Below the pieces are notes generated by a model. That model saw nothing but the letters and a program-made list of their open reading frames with translations. It did no database searches and had not been told where the DNA came from. Positions 18,997 to 28,124 of a stretch of DNA of 64,000 nt are shown here, one piece after another (the stretch's first letter is position 1; every line of letters starts with the position of its first letter). The DNA is from Paracoccus aestuarii. GTDB taxonomy: Bacteria; Pseudomonadota; Alphaproteobacteria; Rhodobacterales; Rhodobacteraceae. Location: the NCBI RefSeq assembly GCF_028553885.1, contig NZ_CP067169.1, forward strand, positions 806,001 through 870,000, read 5' to 3'. The translations under genes were made by a program, and so were the position numbers.

Positions 18997-20040
18997 TCAG
19001 GGCCTCCAGCTGCGGTCCAACACGCCCAGCCAGTTGTCGCAGGCGATCTTGCGGATCAGCGCCTCGCCATAGCCGTGATCGCGCATCGCCGCGATCAGCC
19101 GGGGCAGGGCGGCCGCGTCGGGCAGGTCGCGCGGCATCAGCGCCCCGTCGAAATCCGACCCGAAGGCCACGCCATCCTCGCCCAGGATCGCCAGCAGGTG
19201 GTCCAGATGCCGGATCATCACGCCCGGATCCTCCAGCGGCAGGCGCCGCCCGTCGGGCCGCAGGAAGCCGGAGGCGAAGTTCAGCCCGACCAGCCCGCCG
19301 CTTTCCCCGATCACGCGCAGCTGCCGGTCGGTCAGGTTGCGCGAGCTTTCGCAGATCGCGTGCGCCGCGCTGTGGCTGGCCACCAGCGGCGCGTCGGACA
19401 GGCGGGCGATGTCGTCGAACCCGGCCTCGTTCAGATGCGACAGGTCCAGCATGATCCCCAAGGCATTGCATTCCGCCACCAGCGCGCGGCCCGCATCGGT
19501 CAGCGGCCCGCCCCGGTCCGGCCCCGAGGGAAAGGCGAAGGGCACCCCGTGCCCATAGGCCGTGGGCCGCGACCAGACCGGCCCCAGGGACCGCAGCCCC
19601 ATCGCATGCCACAGATGCAGCGCATCCATGTCGCGGATCGGCTCGGCGCCCTCCAGGTGCAGGATCGCGGCGATGCGCCCGGCGGCGATGCTGGCGCGCA
19701 GATCCGCGGTGGTCAGCGCGATGTCCAGCGTCCCGCTGCGCGCCAGCATCCGCAGGGCCGCGGCCTGGGCAAAGCCCGCGGGCAGGGCCGCGTCATGCCC
19801 GACCTGGGCGGGCAGAGGCAGGTCGAAGGGCGGCGCCGCCATCGCGGCCGCGTCATCCGGCCCCGCGGGCGAGGGCACCCAGACCGCGAAGAACCCGCCC
19901 ACCATGCCCCCCGCCCGCATCCGCGGCAGGTCCAGTTGGCCGGTGCCGTCCCCCTCCAGCCACAGGCGCAGGCCGTCCGGCCCCGCCGCCACCACCCGCT
20001 GCAGGAAATCGTTATGGCCGTCGAAAACCGGGATCATCAT
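18997..20040 (-). CDS. Membrane dipeptidase (M19, renal dipeptidase family)
   Basis: 347 residues of the amidohydrolase-fold M19 zinc dipeptidases. The N-terminal HxD-type metal motif is in FDGHNDFL; LHLEGAEPI carries the bridging glutamate; LDLSHLNEAGFDD and VASHSAAHAIC give the later histidines; FGSDFDGA is near the C-terminus. No signal peptide is visible, so it is probably cytoplasmic despite the family name. It hydrolyses dipeptides, including D-residue types in some members. The gene is convergent with the RodZ-like gene, 13 bases apart. Confidence 0.9.
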   Translation of the reverse strand: MMIPVFDGHNDFLQRVVAAGPDGLRLWLEGDGTGQLDLPRMRAGGMVGGFFAVWVPSPAGPDDAAAMAAPPFDLPLPAQVGHDAALPAGFAQAAALRMLARSGTLDIALTTADLRASIAAGRIAAILHLEGAEPIRDMDALHLWHAMGLRSLGPVWSRPTAYGHGVPFAFPSGPDRGGPLTDAGRALVAECNALGIMLDLSHLNEAGFDDIARLSDAPLVASHSAAHAICESSRNLTDRQLRVIGESGGLVGLNFASGFLRPDGRRLPLEDPGVMIRHLDHLLAILGEDGVAFGSDFDGALMPRDLPDAAALPRLIAAMRDHGYGEALIRKIACDNWLGVLDRSWRP

Positions 20041-20155
20041 GCGCTCCGTCCGTTTGCGCCGAAAAGGGCACAGGATCGGGCCGGCCGCAATCCCGCTTTG
20101 ACGGCGGGCGGGGGCGCGCTAGGCTGGGGCCAGTCCCGACAGGAAAGGCCAGGCC

Positions 20156-20476
20156 ATGCCCCGCATCACATCCGATTTCGACGGACAGACCGTCATCACC
20201 ACCTTCGAGGTCACCCCCGGCAGCGCCCAGGACGTGCTGGACCTGCTGACCGAGGCCTGGGACCAGGTGATCAGCCGGCGCGAGGGTTGCCTGGGCGGGG
20301 CGATCCATCTGAACGACGCCCAGACCCGCATCGCCACCTATTCCCAATGGCGCGACCGGCGCGATTACCAGGCGATGCTGCGCGACCCGGAGATGCGGCG
20401 CCGCAACCGCGACATCCACGCCATGTGCAAAAGCTTCGAGCCGGTGATGTACGAGGTCCAGTCCGTGCATCCCTGA
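20156..20476 (+). CDS. Antibiotic biosynthesis monooxygenase (ABM) domain protein
   Basis: 106 residues, a ferredoxin-like dimeric alpha-beta barrel. The pattern is VITTFEVTPGSAQDVLDLLTEAW, REGCLGGAIHLN, then RIATYSQWRDRRDYQAML, which is the standard ABM layout. Such proteins include small monooxygenases and heme-degrading enzymes, but many have no known substrate. It is a single cytoplasmic domain with start ATG 20156 and AGGAAAGG upstream. Confidence 0.78.
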   Translation: MPRITSDFDGQTVITTFEVTPGSAQDVLDLLTEAWDQVISRREGCLGGAIHLNDAQTRIATYSQWRDRRDYQAMLRDPEMRRRNRDIHAMCKSFEPVMYEVQSVHP

Positions 20477-20552
20477 TGATGCTGCCATGCAGAAAGCCCG
20501 TGCAATCGCCCCCCGGCCCCCCTAGGCTGGCCGCAAAAGGACGGAGGACGGC

Positions 20553-21185
20553 ATGACGGGGCGGATCATCACGGTAGCCCAGCAGAAGGGCGGATCGGGC
20601 AAGACGACCGTGGCGGTGAATCTGGCGGTCAGCCTGCATGCGCGCGGCCATTCGGTGGCCTTGGTCGATACCGATCCGCAGGGCAGCCTGGGCCGCTGGT
20701 TCATGGAACGGATGGAGCGCAAGGGCGAGGACGAGGCGATGGATTTCTCGACCTCATCGGCCTGGGGGGCCAGCTACGAATCCGAGAAGCTGAAGCGCCG
20801 CTTCGATTTCGTCATCATTGACACGCCGCCCAAGATCGACAGCGACCTGCGCCCGGCGCTGCGGGCGGCGGATCTGGTCGTGGTGCCGGTGGCGACCAGC
20901 CATGTCGATCTGTGGGCGACCGAGGGGGTCCTGGACCTGGCGCGCCGCGAAAAGGCACCGCTGCTGGTGGTGCTGAACCGCACCCGCCCCAATACGCGCC
21001 TGTCGGCCGAGGTGGCCGAGAAGGCGGGCGAGCTGGGCGCGCATGTCGCAGACACCCAGATCGCCAACCGCGTCGCCTATGCCGAGACCCTGGGCCAGGG
21101 CCTGGGCGTGATCGAACGCCCCAAGGGCCCCGCGACCACCGAGATGGCCGCGCTGACCGACGAGGTTCTGGCGCTGATCGGCTGA
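20553..21185 (+). CDS. ParA/MinD-family ATPase, orphan
   Basis: 210 residues. The deviant Walker A is KGGSGKTT at residues 12-19 with signature lysine K12, Walker A' is in LVDTDPQGS, and Walker B in FVIIDTPPKID. It is a short member of the family (chromosomal ParA about 260) with no N-terminal DNA-binding extension. No parB or centromere-like repeats are adjacent, so it is not the chromosome partition pair. Roles in positioning of protein clusters or in partition of other cargo are possible. A GGAGGA ribosome site precedes the ATG. Confidence 0.82.
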   Translation: MTGRIITVAQQKGGSGKTTVAVNLAVSLHARGHSVALVDTDPQGSLGRWFMERMERKGEDEAMDFSTSSAWGASYESEKLKRRFDFVIIDTPPKIDSDLRPALRAADLVVVPVATSHVDLWATEGVLDLARREKAPLLVVLNRTRPNTRLSAEVAEKAGELGAHVADTQIANRVAYAETLGQGLGVIERPKGPATTEMAALTDEVLALIG

Positions 21186-21189
21186 GGGA

Positions 21190-21492
21190 TCAGCGGCAGA
21201 GCCGCTCCGCCTGGCTGGCAAAGTTGCGATAGCGGCGCCAGAAGGCGTTGTCCGCGTCGCGCTTGGAGGTGCGGACCTCCTGCGCGCGGTGCGGGTCGCG
21301 GAAGAACTGGGCCGCGCGGCGCTGGTCGGACCGCGACAGGGTCTGGTTCGCGACCTGCTGGATGCAGCCGCAGAGCGGGGCGTTGCCGCGCGCGCGGTCC
21401 GACCGGACGCAGGCCGAATCGATGGGCCCGGCCACGGCCAGGGGGGTGGTCATGACGATCGCGGCGGCGGCGATCACGAAACGGTTCAGCAT
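21190..21492 (-). CDS. Small periplasmic protein of unknown function
   Basis: 100 residues with an N-terminal signal peptide (MLNRFVIAAAAIVMTTPLAVA, likely cut after AVA). The mature part has four cysteines (CVRS, CGCIQ, and the C-terminal LCR), helical segments with SRSDQRRAAQFFRDPHRAQEVR, and no known catalytic motif. Similar small proteins in Rhodobacterales are sometimes labelled arginine transporter, for which I see no support. It is convergent with the ParA-like gene, 4 bases apart. Confidence 0.7.
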   Translation of the reverse strand: MLNRFVIAAAAIVMTTPLAVAGPIDSACVRSDRARGNAPLCGCIQQVANQTLSRSDQRRAAQFFRDPHRAQEVRTSKRDADNAFWRRYRNFASQAERLCR

Positions 21493-21682
21493 GGACTGTC
21501 TCCTCGGGTGCCTCGGATGGGCCGCGCCGCCGGTTGATCCGGTTCTTGCCCGCGCGGGCCTGGTGGGGCGACATTACCAGCAACCGCCCTCCCGCTCAAC
21601 GACGCAGCGGCGGGCGCGATCATGATGACGTGATCCGGTTGCACGGCCGCGCCCGGCACGGCATGGGGGCGGGAAAAAGGGG

Positions 21683-22387
21683 ATGACTGCGATGACCGCC
21701 TTCGACGCGATCGGCCTGGATGCCGATGACACGCTGTGGGAGAACGAGAGCTTCTTTCGCCTGACGGAGGCGGAGTTCTGCGCCCTGCTGGGCGATCATG
21801 CCGATCCGCAGATGATCGCCGACCGCCTGGACCGGACCGAACGGGCGAACCTGGCCCGCTATGGTTACGGCATCAAGGGCTTCATGCTGTCGATGGTCCA
21901 GACCGCGATCGAACTGACCGATGGCCGGATCGAGGGCCACCGCATCGCCCGCATCCTGGATCTGGGACAGGAGATGCTGGCCCATCCCGTCACCCTGCTG
22001 CCCGGCGTCGAGGCGGCGCTGGACGCGCTGGCCGGGCGGCGGCTGATCCTGGTGACCAAGGGCGACCTGATGGACCAGGAACGCAAGATCGCCGCATCGG
22101 GCCTGGCCGACCGCTTCGACGCGGTCGAGATCCTGGCCGACAAGACGCCCGAGGCCTATGCCCGCGTGCTGTTCAGCCACGGGCTGCGGCCCGAGGGCTT
22201 CGCGATGGCGGGCAATTCCATGCGCAGCGACGTGATCCCGGTGATCGAGCTGGGCGGCACCGGCATCTTCATCCCCCATGGCATGACCTGGGCGCATGAA
22301 CATGCCGACGCCCCCGACAGCCCGCGCCTGCACGAGCTGACCTCGATGGCGGCGCTGCCCGACCTGCTGGCGCGGCTGGAGGCATGA
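21683..22387 (+). CDS. HAD-superfamily hydrolase
   Basis: 234 residues. HAD motif I is GLDADDTLW, with nucleophile and acid/base aspartates two apart; motif II is the serine/threonine in LILVTKGD; motif III is the lysine in LADKTPEAYARV; and motif IV is AGNSMRSDV, where the second acidic residue is present. An alpha-helical cap lies between motifs I and II. It is therefore a phosphatase or phosphoglycolate-like hydrolase with unknown substrate. Two starts are possible, ATG 21683 and ATG 21692; the second has better spacing from AAGGGG. It overlaps the exporter gene by 4 bases. Confidence 0.85.
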   Translation: MTAMTAFDAIGLDADDTLWENESFFRLTEAEFCALLGDHADPQMIADRLDRTERANLARYGYGIKGFMLSMVQTAIELTDGRIEGHRIARILDLGQEMLAHPVTLLPGVEAALDALAGRRLILVTKGDLMDQERKIAASGLADRFDAVEILADKTPEAYARVLFSHGLRPEGFAMAGNSMRSDVIPVIELGGTGIFIPHGMTWAHEHADAPDSPRLHELTSMAALPDLLARLEA

Positions 22388-23304
22388 TCGCCGCCCTGTC
22401 CGAGAACGGGCGCGCCGCGCTCTTCATGGCGGCCGCCATGGCGATGTTCGCCATCGAGGACGCCTTCATCAAGACCCTGACCGCCCGGATGCCGGTCTGG
22501 CAGCTGCTGGCGGTGGTGGGCGTGGTGGCGGCGCTGCTGTTCTGGCTGCGGCTGGCGCGGCGGGGCCAGGCGCTGTGGTCGCGCGCGCTGCTGCATCCGA
22601 TGGTCATGCTGCGCAATGCGGGCGAGGTGGTGGGCGCGGTCTGCTTCGTCACCGCCCTGGCCGTGGGCGAGCTGGCGACGACATCGGCGATCCTGCAGGT
22701 GCTGCCGCTGACCTTGGTGCTGGGCGGCGCACTGTTTCTGGGCGAACGGGTGGGCTGGCGGCGATGGGCCTCGGTCGCGGTGGGGTTCGCGGGGGTGCTG
22801 CTGATCCTGCGGCCGGGGACGGCGGCCTTTCACCCGGCGATGATCTGGGCGGTGGCGGGGGTCGCGGGGCTGACGCTGCGCGATCTGGCGACGCGGCGGG
22901 TGCCTGCGGGCGTGCCCTCGGACCTTCTGTCGGCATCGGCCTATGGCGCGATGGTGCCGGCGGGCCTGGCCTTGGCGCTGATCGGCGGCCAGCCCGCGAT
23001 CCGCCCCGACGGGACCGAGGCGCTGCTGCTGGCGGGGACGGTCGTCTTCGGGATGCTGGGCTATGTCGGGCTGGTGGCCGCGACGCGCCTTGGCGAGGCG
23101 TCCGTGGTCGCGCCTTTCCGCTATACCCGTCTGGCCTTCGCGCTGATCGTGGCGGCGGTGGTCTTTGGCGAACGGCCCGACATGGCGACGCTGACCGGGG
23201 CGGCGCTGATCGCGGCCGCGGGCGGCTATGCGATGTGGCGCGAGGCCGGGCTGCGCCGCCGCGCCCGGCCGGTGGACGGGCTGCTGCGGCCGGGCGACCG
23301 CTGA
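22384..23304 (+). CDS. EamA/DMT-family membrane transporter
   Basis: 306 residues with about ten hydrophobic segments arranged as two EamA repeats. The first repeat begins AALFMAAAMAMFAIEDAFIKTL and has the ELATTSAILQVLPLTLVLGGALFLGERVGWRR hallmark; the second ends EASVVAPFRYTRLAFALIVAAVVFGERPD. Such proteins export small metabolites or amino acids from the cytoplasm. The ATGA overlap with the HAD gene suggests the two are co-transcribed; the substrate is not evident. Confidence 0.88.
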   Translation: MIAALSENGRAALFMAAAMAMFAIEDAFIKTLTARMPVWQLLAVVGVVAALLFWLRLARRGQALWSRALLHPMVMLRNAGEVVGAVCFVTALAVGELATTSAILQVLPLTLVLGGALFLGERVGWRRWASVAVGFAGVLLILRPGTAAFHPAMIWAVAGVAGLTLRDLATRRVPAGVPSDLLSASAYGAMVPAGLALALIGGQPAIRPDGTEALLLAGTVVFGMLGYVGLVAATRLGEASVVAPFRYTRLAFALIVAAVVFGERPDMATLTGAALIAAAGGYAMWREAGLRRRARPVDGLLRPGDR

Positions 23305-23405
23305 GCGCGGCTGCGGCGGAACCCGCGCGCCGCCGCGATCATTGGTGCAGGTCACGGCAGGGCCACGGCCCCGCCACCCCTTCCAGCCAGATCCAAGGAG
23401 GCATC

Positions 23406-24101
23406 ATGCCCAAGGCTCTCTTCATCCTCACCTCCCATGACGCGCTCGGCGACACGGGCAAGCCCACCGGCTTCTACTGGGAGGAGCTGGCCGCCCCCTA
23501 CTGGATCCTGTCGGATGCGGGCTGGCAGGTCGAACTCGCCAGCATCGCCGGCGGCAGGCCCCCCGCCGATCCCTCCTCCGAGGAGGGCGACGCCATGACC
23601 GACGAGGTCCGCCGCTTTCAGGCCGACGACGCCGCGATGAACCGTCTGGCCAATACCGAAAAGGTCGATGACGTGCAGGTCGACGGCTGCGACATCGTGT
23701 TCCTGCCCGGCGGCCACGGCACCATGTGGGACCTGCCGACATCCAAGCCCTTGGGCGATCTGCTGCGCACGGCCTGGGAAAAGGGCGCGGTGGTCGGCGC
23801 GGTCTGCCACGGGCCGGCGGGCCTTCTGGCGGCGCGGCTGTCCTCGGGCGATCCGCTGGTCAAGGGGCGCCGTGTCGCGGGCTTTGCCAATTCCGAGGAG
23901 GACGCAGTGGGCCTCTCCGACGCCGTCCCCTTCATGCTGGAGGACGAGCTGAAGGCCCAAGGCGCCCAGCACGAGAAGGGCCCCGACTGGCAGTCCTTCG
24001 CCATCGCCGACGGCAAGCTGGTGACCGGCCAGAACCCGCAATCCTCGGCCGAGGTCGCGCGGCTGATGCTAGAGGCCGCCGACAAGCCGGCCGTGCCCTG
24101 A
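23406..24101 (+). CDS. DJ-1/PfpI family protein (class I GATase-like, Hsp31-like)
   Basis: 231 residues. The nucleophile elbow is [10 protein letters not shown] with Cys134, and the partner glutamate is probably in [13 protein letters not shown] near residue 25. [12 protein letters not shown] matches the ThiJ/PfpI core. This layout is that of type 1 glutamine amidotransferase-like proteins such as Hsp31/HchA and YajL-type deglycases or chaperones. I start at the ATG at 23406, preceded by AAGGAGG, although the frame stays open far upstream inside the exporter gene. Role probably in stress or glyoxal handling; not proven. Confidence 0.88.
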   Translation: MPKALFILTSHDALGDTGKPTGFYWEELAAPYWILSDAGWQVELASIAGGRPPADPSSEEGDAMTDEVRRFQADDAAMNRLANTEKVDDVQVDGCDIVFLPGGHGTMWDLPTSKPLGDLLRTAWEKGAVVGAVCHGPAGLLAARLSSGDPLVKGRRVAGFANSEEDAVGLSDAVPFMLEDELKAQGAQHEKGPDWQSFAIADGKLVTGQNPQSSAEVARLMLEAADKPAVP

Positions 24102-24114
24102 CGCCAATCACCGC

Positions 24115-24144
24115 AGGGCCGCGAAAGCCTCTTTTCGCGGCCCT
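24115..24144. other. Perfect 12-base-pair hairpin just upstream of lepA
   Basis: AGGGCCGCGAAA (24115-24126) pairs perfectly with 24133-24144 around a 6-base loop. It starts 13 bases after the preceding stop and ends 22 bases before the lepA ATG. There is no clean T tract after it, although the stem itself carries a TTTT on its 3' arm. It could terminate the upstream gene or influence lepA translation. Confidence 0.55.
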
Positions 24145-24166
24145 CGCGGGCCTGTATAGCCCGGCC

Positions 24167-25966
24167 ATGACCGAGCTTGACCTCATCCGCAACTTTTCGA
24201 TCGTGGCCCATATCGACCACGGCAAATCCACCTTGGCCGACCGGCTGATCCAGCTGACGGGGACTGTCGCCGAACGCGACATGAAGGCCCAGATGCTGGA
24301 CAGCATGGATATCGAGCGCGAGCGCGGCATCACCATCAAGGCCAACACCGTCCGCATCAGCTATCCGGCCAAGGACGGCAAGACCTATGTCCTGAACCTG
24401 ATCGACACGCCGGGTCATGTGGACTTCGCCTACGAGGTCAGCCGGTCCATGCGCGCGGTCGAGGGATCCCTGCTGGTCGTGGATGCCAGCCAGGGGGTCG
24501 AGGCGCAGACCCTGGCCAATGTCTATCAGGCGATCGACGCGGGCCACGAGATCGTGCCGGTCCTGAACAAGATCGACCTGCCCGCGGCCGAACCCGACCG
24601 CGTCAAGGAAAACATCGAGGAAGTCATCGGCATCGACGCCCAGGACGCGATCCCGATTTCGGCCAAGACCGGCCTCGGCATCCCCGAGGTGCTGGAGGCC
24701 ATCGTCACGCGCCTGCCCGCGCCCAAGGGCGACCGCGACGCCGCGCTGAAGGCCATGCTGGTGGACAGCTGGTACGACCCCTATCTGGGCGTGGTCGTCA
24801 TGATCCGCGTGATGGAGGGCGTCGTCCGCAAGGGCGATCAGGTCAAGATGATGCAGACCGGCGCGACCTATCGCCTGGACAAGCTGGCCGTGCTGACCCC
24901 GCAGATGGTCGACATCGCCGAACTGGGCCCGGGCGAGATCGGCGTCTTCACCGCCTCGATCAAGCAGGTCCGCGACACCCGCGTGGGCGACACCATCACG
25001 CATGAGAAAAAGCCCGCGACCCAGGCCCTGCCGGGCTTCAAGCCCGCGCAGCCGGTGGTCTTCTGCGGGCTGTTCCCGGTGGACGCCAATGATTTCGAGC
25101 CGCTGCGCGACGCGATCGAGAAGCTGGCCCTGAACGATGCCAGCTTCAGCTACGAGATGGAAACGTCGGCCGCCCTTGGCTTCGGCTTCCGCTGCGGCTT
25201 TCTGGGGCTGCTGCATCTGGAGGTCATCCGCGACCGGCTGGAGCGGGAATACGATCTGGACCTGATCACCACCGCGCCCTCGGTGGTCTTCAAGCTGCAT
25301 ATGCGCGACGGCGAGGTGCGCGACCTGCACAACCCCGCCGACATGCCCGACCTGACCCATGTCGACCATATCGAGGAGCCGCGCATCAAGGCTACGATCA
25401 TGGTGCCGGACGAATATCTGGGCGATGTGCTGAAGCTGTGCCAGGATCGCCGCGGCATCCAGCTGGACCTGACCTATGCGGGCGCGCGGGCGATGGTCGT
25501 CTATGACCTGCCGCTGGCCGAGGTGGTGTTCGACTTCTATGACCGACTGAAATCGGTGACCAAGGGCTATGCCAGCTTCGATTATCAGATCAGCGAATAC
25601 CGCGAGGATTTCCTGGTCAAGATGTCGATCCTGGTGAATGACGAGCCGGTGGACGCGCTGTCGATCATGGTTCATCGCGACCGGGCCGAAAGCCGCGGCC
25701 GCGCTATGGTCGAAAAGCTCAAGGACCTGATCCCGCGGCACATGTTCAAGATCCCGATCCAGGCGGCCATCGGCGCCCGCGTCATCGCGCGCGAGACGCT
25801 GTCGGCCATGCGCAAGGACGTGACCGCCAAATGCTATGGCGGCGACGCCACGCGCAAGAAGAAGCTGCTGGAGAAGCAGAAGGCCGGCAAGAAGAAGATG
25901 CGCCAGTTCGGCAAGGTCGAGATCCCGCAGACCGCCTTCATCCAGGCGCTGAAGATGGACAGCTGA
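24167..25966 (+). CDS. lepA: Elongation factor 4 (back-translocating GTPase LepA)
   Basis: 599 residues, the normal LepA length. G1 is AHIDHGKST, the switch region has [13 protein letters not shown]3 is DTPGHVDF, and G4 is NKIDLP. The EF-G-like domains II, III and V follow, and the LepA-specific C-terminal domain is present ([42 protein letters not shown]). It binds the ribosome and aids translation or assembly under stress. The start is the ATG at 24167 ([11 protein letters not shown]); the open frame extends upstream but only as a shadow of the preceding gene. Confidence 0.97.
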   Translation: MTELDLIRNFSIVAHIDHGKSTLADRLIQLTGTVAERDMKAQMLDSMDIERERGITIKANTVRISYPAKDGKTYVLNLIDTPGHVDFAYEVSRSMRAVEGSLLVVDASQGVEAQTLANVYQAIDAGHEIVPVLNKIDLPAAEPDRVKENIEEVIGIDAQDAIPISAKTGLGIPEVLEAIVTRLPAPKGDRDAALKAMLVDSWYDPYLGVVVMIRVMEGVVRKGDQVKMMQTGATYRLDKLAVLTPQMVDIAELGPGEIGVFTASIKQVRDTRVGDTITHEKKPATQALPGFKPAQPVVFCGLFPVDANDFEPLRDAIEKLALNDASFSYEMETSAALGFGFRCGFLGLLHLEVIRDRLEREYDLDLITTAPSVVFKLHMRDGEVRDLHNPADMPDLTHVDHIEEPRIKATIMVPDEYLGDVLKLCQDRRGIQLDLTYAGARAMVVYDLPLAEVVFDFYDRLKSVTKGYASFDYQISEYREDFLVKMSILVNDEPVDALSIMVHRDRAESRGRAMVEKLKDLIPRHMFKIPIQAAIGARVIARETLSAMRKDVTAKCYGGDATRKKKLLEKQKAGKKKMRQFGKVEIPQTAFIQALKMDS

Positions 25967-25987
25967 CCCCATCCGCACCGACCCCGT

Positions 25988-26021
25988 CCGACGGCCCCGC
26001 GCGCGATCGCGGGGCCGTCGG
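25988..26021 (+). terminator. Strong hairpin after lepA
   Basis: A perfect 14-base stem (CCGACGGCCCCGCG at 25988-26001 with its complement at 26008-26021) and 6-base loop, 22 bases after the lepA stop. It lacks a T tract, so intrinsic termination is likely but not certain. Confidence 0.55.
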
Positions 26022-26142
26022 CATTCGGGCCTATGCGAAAGGATAGGACCTATCCCTTCGCGGGGGCGGGGCATCCTTTTGCCGGTGCGACGGTCGCCCC
26101 GCGCCATGGCATAAAGGGGGCACAGCAGCAGGAGTGCCCGCC

Positions 26143-26934
26143 ATGTTCGTCACCGCTTCCCACCGGCCCGTCCCCACCGCCCCGGCCCGTCCCGTGACGG
26201 GGCACCGCCCGGTCATCTCGGTCATCGGGATGGGCCCCGAGGGGCTGGTCACGGTCGCGGCCCTGGCCGATCTGGGGCATCGGGTGATCGCCGTAGACAT
26301 GGATCCCGACCGCCTGGCGATGCTGATGCCCGATGCGGATCTGCAGGACCTGACCGAGCCGGGGCTGGCGCTGCTGCTGCGGCAGGGCGTGGCCTCGGGG
26401 CGGATCACCGCCTGCGACGACATGATGGAGGGGGTGCTGTCCAGCGACGTGACCATCGTCACCGGCGGATGCGGCCAGGATGCCTTCGGCGCGCCCGACA
26501 GCTATGCGCTGACCGCGACGGGCCGGGCCTTGGGCCGGATGCTGGCGCTGAAGGACGGCTTTCACGTCGTGCTGCAGCAGGCGCCGGTCGCGCCCGGCAC
26601 CACGCGCGGCGTGCTGATCGCCGCGATGGAGGACGGGTCGGGCCTGGAGGCCGGGCGCGATTTCGGCGTCTGCCACTGGCCGGCCCGGCTGCGCGCCGGT
26701 CGCGCCTTGGCCGATTTCCGCGCCCCCAGCCAGGCGGTGCTGGGCGTGGGCGACCGCCGCACCGCGATCCGCATCGGCGCGATCCTGTCGCAGCTGGACG
26801 TGACGCCGGTGCTGACCTCGATCGAGGTGGCCGAGATGGCGGGCGGCCTGCCGGGCCATAGCGATACCCGGCCCGATAACGTCATCTTTCCAATGCTGGG
26901 CGCCCTGGCACAGGTTCGGCGTGCTGGCGTTTAA
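26143..26934 (+). CDS. Truncated UDP-glucose/GDP-mannose dehydrogenase-like protein
   Basis: 263 residues corresponding only to the NAD-binding N-terminal domain of the UDP-glucose/GDP-mannose dehydrogenase family: VISVIGMGPEGLVTVAALADLGHRVIAVDMD (Rossmann GxGxxG), LTEPGLALLL, SSDVTIVTGG, APGTTRGVL, and a degenerate equivalent of the NPEFLREG motif (HWPARLRAGRA). The central domain with the catalytic cysteine (GxGGxCFPKD) and the C-terminal substrate domain are missing. The frame is clean to its own stop and has AGGAG 8 bases before ATG 26143, so it may be a deliberate short protein. It cannot be an ordinary dehydrogenase. Confidence 0.7.
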   Translation: MFVTASHRPVPTAPARPVTGHRPVISVIGMGPEGLVTVAALADLGHRVIAVDMDPDRLAMLMPDADLQDLTEPGLALLLRQGVASGRITACDDMMEGVLSSDVTIVTGGCGQDAFGAPDSYALTATGRALGRMLALKDGFHVVLQQAPVAPGTTRGVLIAAMEDGSGLEAGRDFGVCHWPARLRAGRALADFRAPSQAVLGVGDRRTAIRIGAILSQLDVTPVLTSIEVAEMAGGLPGHSDTRPDNVIFPMLGALAQVRRAGV

Positions 26935-26971
26935 GCGATGTCAAACCTTAGCGTGGATATATTGCTCATAG

Positions 26972-26999
26972 GGGGTCAGGCCCTGGCCTGGCCCCTTTT
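26972..26999 (+). terminator. Rho-independent terminator between convergent genes
   Basis: An 11-pair stem (one T-G wobble) formed by 26972-26982 and 26985-26995, with CT between the arms, followed by TTTT at 26996-26999. It serves the plus-strand gene ending at 26934 and lies over the last codons of opgC. Confidence 0.6.
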
Positions 27000-28124
27000 C
27001 GCATCGCGCCGCTGCTTGCGGCGGCGTTGCCACGGGGCGCCGTGTTCCAGCCACAGCGCCGATGCCCACCACAGCGCCAGGCAGGCCCACAGATCCACCG
27101 CCAGCCTGCGCCATGCCGGCTGGCCCGCGGGCGTCATCTGGAACGCATCCCCCAGGACCGACAGCAGCACGCAGGCCACGAAGGCGAAAAGCCCTCCGCG
27201 CCCGATCTGCTGCAGCGCGACGCCCAAGCGGCTGGCGGCCAGCGCCTCGGCCGGGCGGGCCAAGGGGACGGCGACCAGCCAGGCGGCGGCGACGATGGCC
27301 AGATAGCGGGTGCCGTCCAGGCTCCATTTGTCGATGGTGCCATAGACGGATTTCAGCGCCTCGCGCAGGGGCAGGGCGGGTTCGCCGATGCGCGCGCCGA
27401 TGACGATGGCGCTGCCGAAGACGAACATGCCCAGGGCCAGCACCGTCACCAGATGCCGCCACGGCCACAGCGCCTGGATCAGCCGCTGGCGATAGAGCCC
27501 GAGCGCCGTGCCCGTGAAGAACAGCATCTGCCAGCCGAAGGGATTGAAGAGGAACCCGCCCTGGCTGCGGTGATTGGGGATCAGCGCGTTCAGCTGGGGC
27601 CCGTGCCACCACAGCAGGACCGATGCCGCGGCCACCAGCAGCGGCCAGCGCAGCATCAGCGGCACCACCACCACCGCCGCCGCGATCAGGATCACATAGA
27701 CCGCCAGCACGTCGATGATGTTGGGTTGGACCCAGAAGGTCGCCACCGTGCCGACATAGCCCAGGGGGTTTTCCATGATCCAGCGCGCATACTGGTTCCA
27801 GATCGCGGTATGCGGCCGGTCCAGCGCCAGCAGCGCCGCCGACAGGGCCGCCATTAGCACCGCGCCGATCAGCATGGCGCGCCAGACCTCGAAGGCGCGG
27901 CGGGCAAAGCGGCGCTGTGCGGCGGCGCGGCCGTCGCGGGCCTCCATCCCGCGCCAGACCAGCCCCACCAGAAATCCCGACAGCAGGACGAACAGCTCGG
28001 ACGCGTCGAAGATCGAGAAATTGGGCAGCGTCACCCCCCGCATGACCGAGATGGGCATGTGGTTGACCATGATGCTGACCAAGGCATAGCCGCGCAGCAT
28101 GTCCAGCGTGATCAGGCGGCTCAT
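26976..28124 (-). CDS. opgC: OpgC-family glucan modification membrane protein
   Basis: 382 residues with about ten membrane helices and the acyltransferase-3-like start ITLDMLRGYALVSIMVNHMP that marks OpgC proteins. OpgC adds succinyl groups to osmoregulated periplasmic glucans in Rhodobacter sphaeroides and Brucella. Conserved segments include FDASELFVLLSGFLVGLVW and FNPFGWQMLFFTGTALG. It is the third gene of an operon with opgG and opgH, joined to opgH by an ATGA overlap, which strongly supports the assignment. The C-terminus is a basic cytoplasmic tail. Confidence 0.9.
   Translation of the reverse strand: MSRLITLDMLRGYALVSIMVNHMPISVMRGVTLPNFSIFDASELFVLLSGFLVGLVWRGMEARDGRAAAQRRFARRAFEVWRAMLIGAVLMAALSAALLALDRPHTAIWNQYARWIMENPLGYVGTVATFWVQPNIIDVLAVYVILIAAAVVVVPLMLRWPLLVAAASVLLWWHGPQLNALIPNHRSQGGFLFNPFGWQMLFFTGTALGLYRQRLIQALWPWRHLVTVLALGMFVFGSAIVIGARIGEPALPLREALKSVYGTIDKWSLDGTRYLAIVAAAWLVAVPLARPAEALAASRLGVALQQIGRGGLFAFVACVLLSVLGDAFQMTPAGQPAWRRLAVDLWACLALWWASALWLEHGAPWQRRRKQRRDAKRGQARA

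Noticed and set aside
23618..26107. An 829-codon minus-strand open frame
   Set aside because: It lies antisense to lepA and the DJ-1-type gene, which are unambiguous; composition is typical of a shadow frame.
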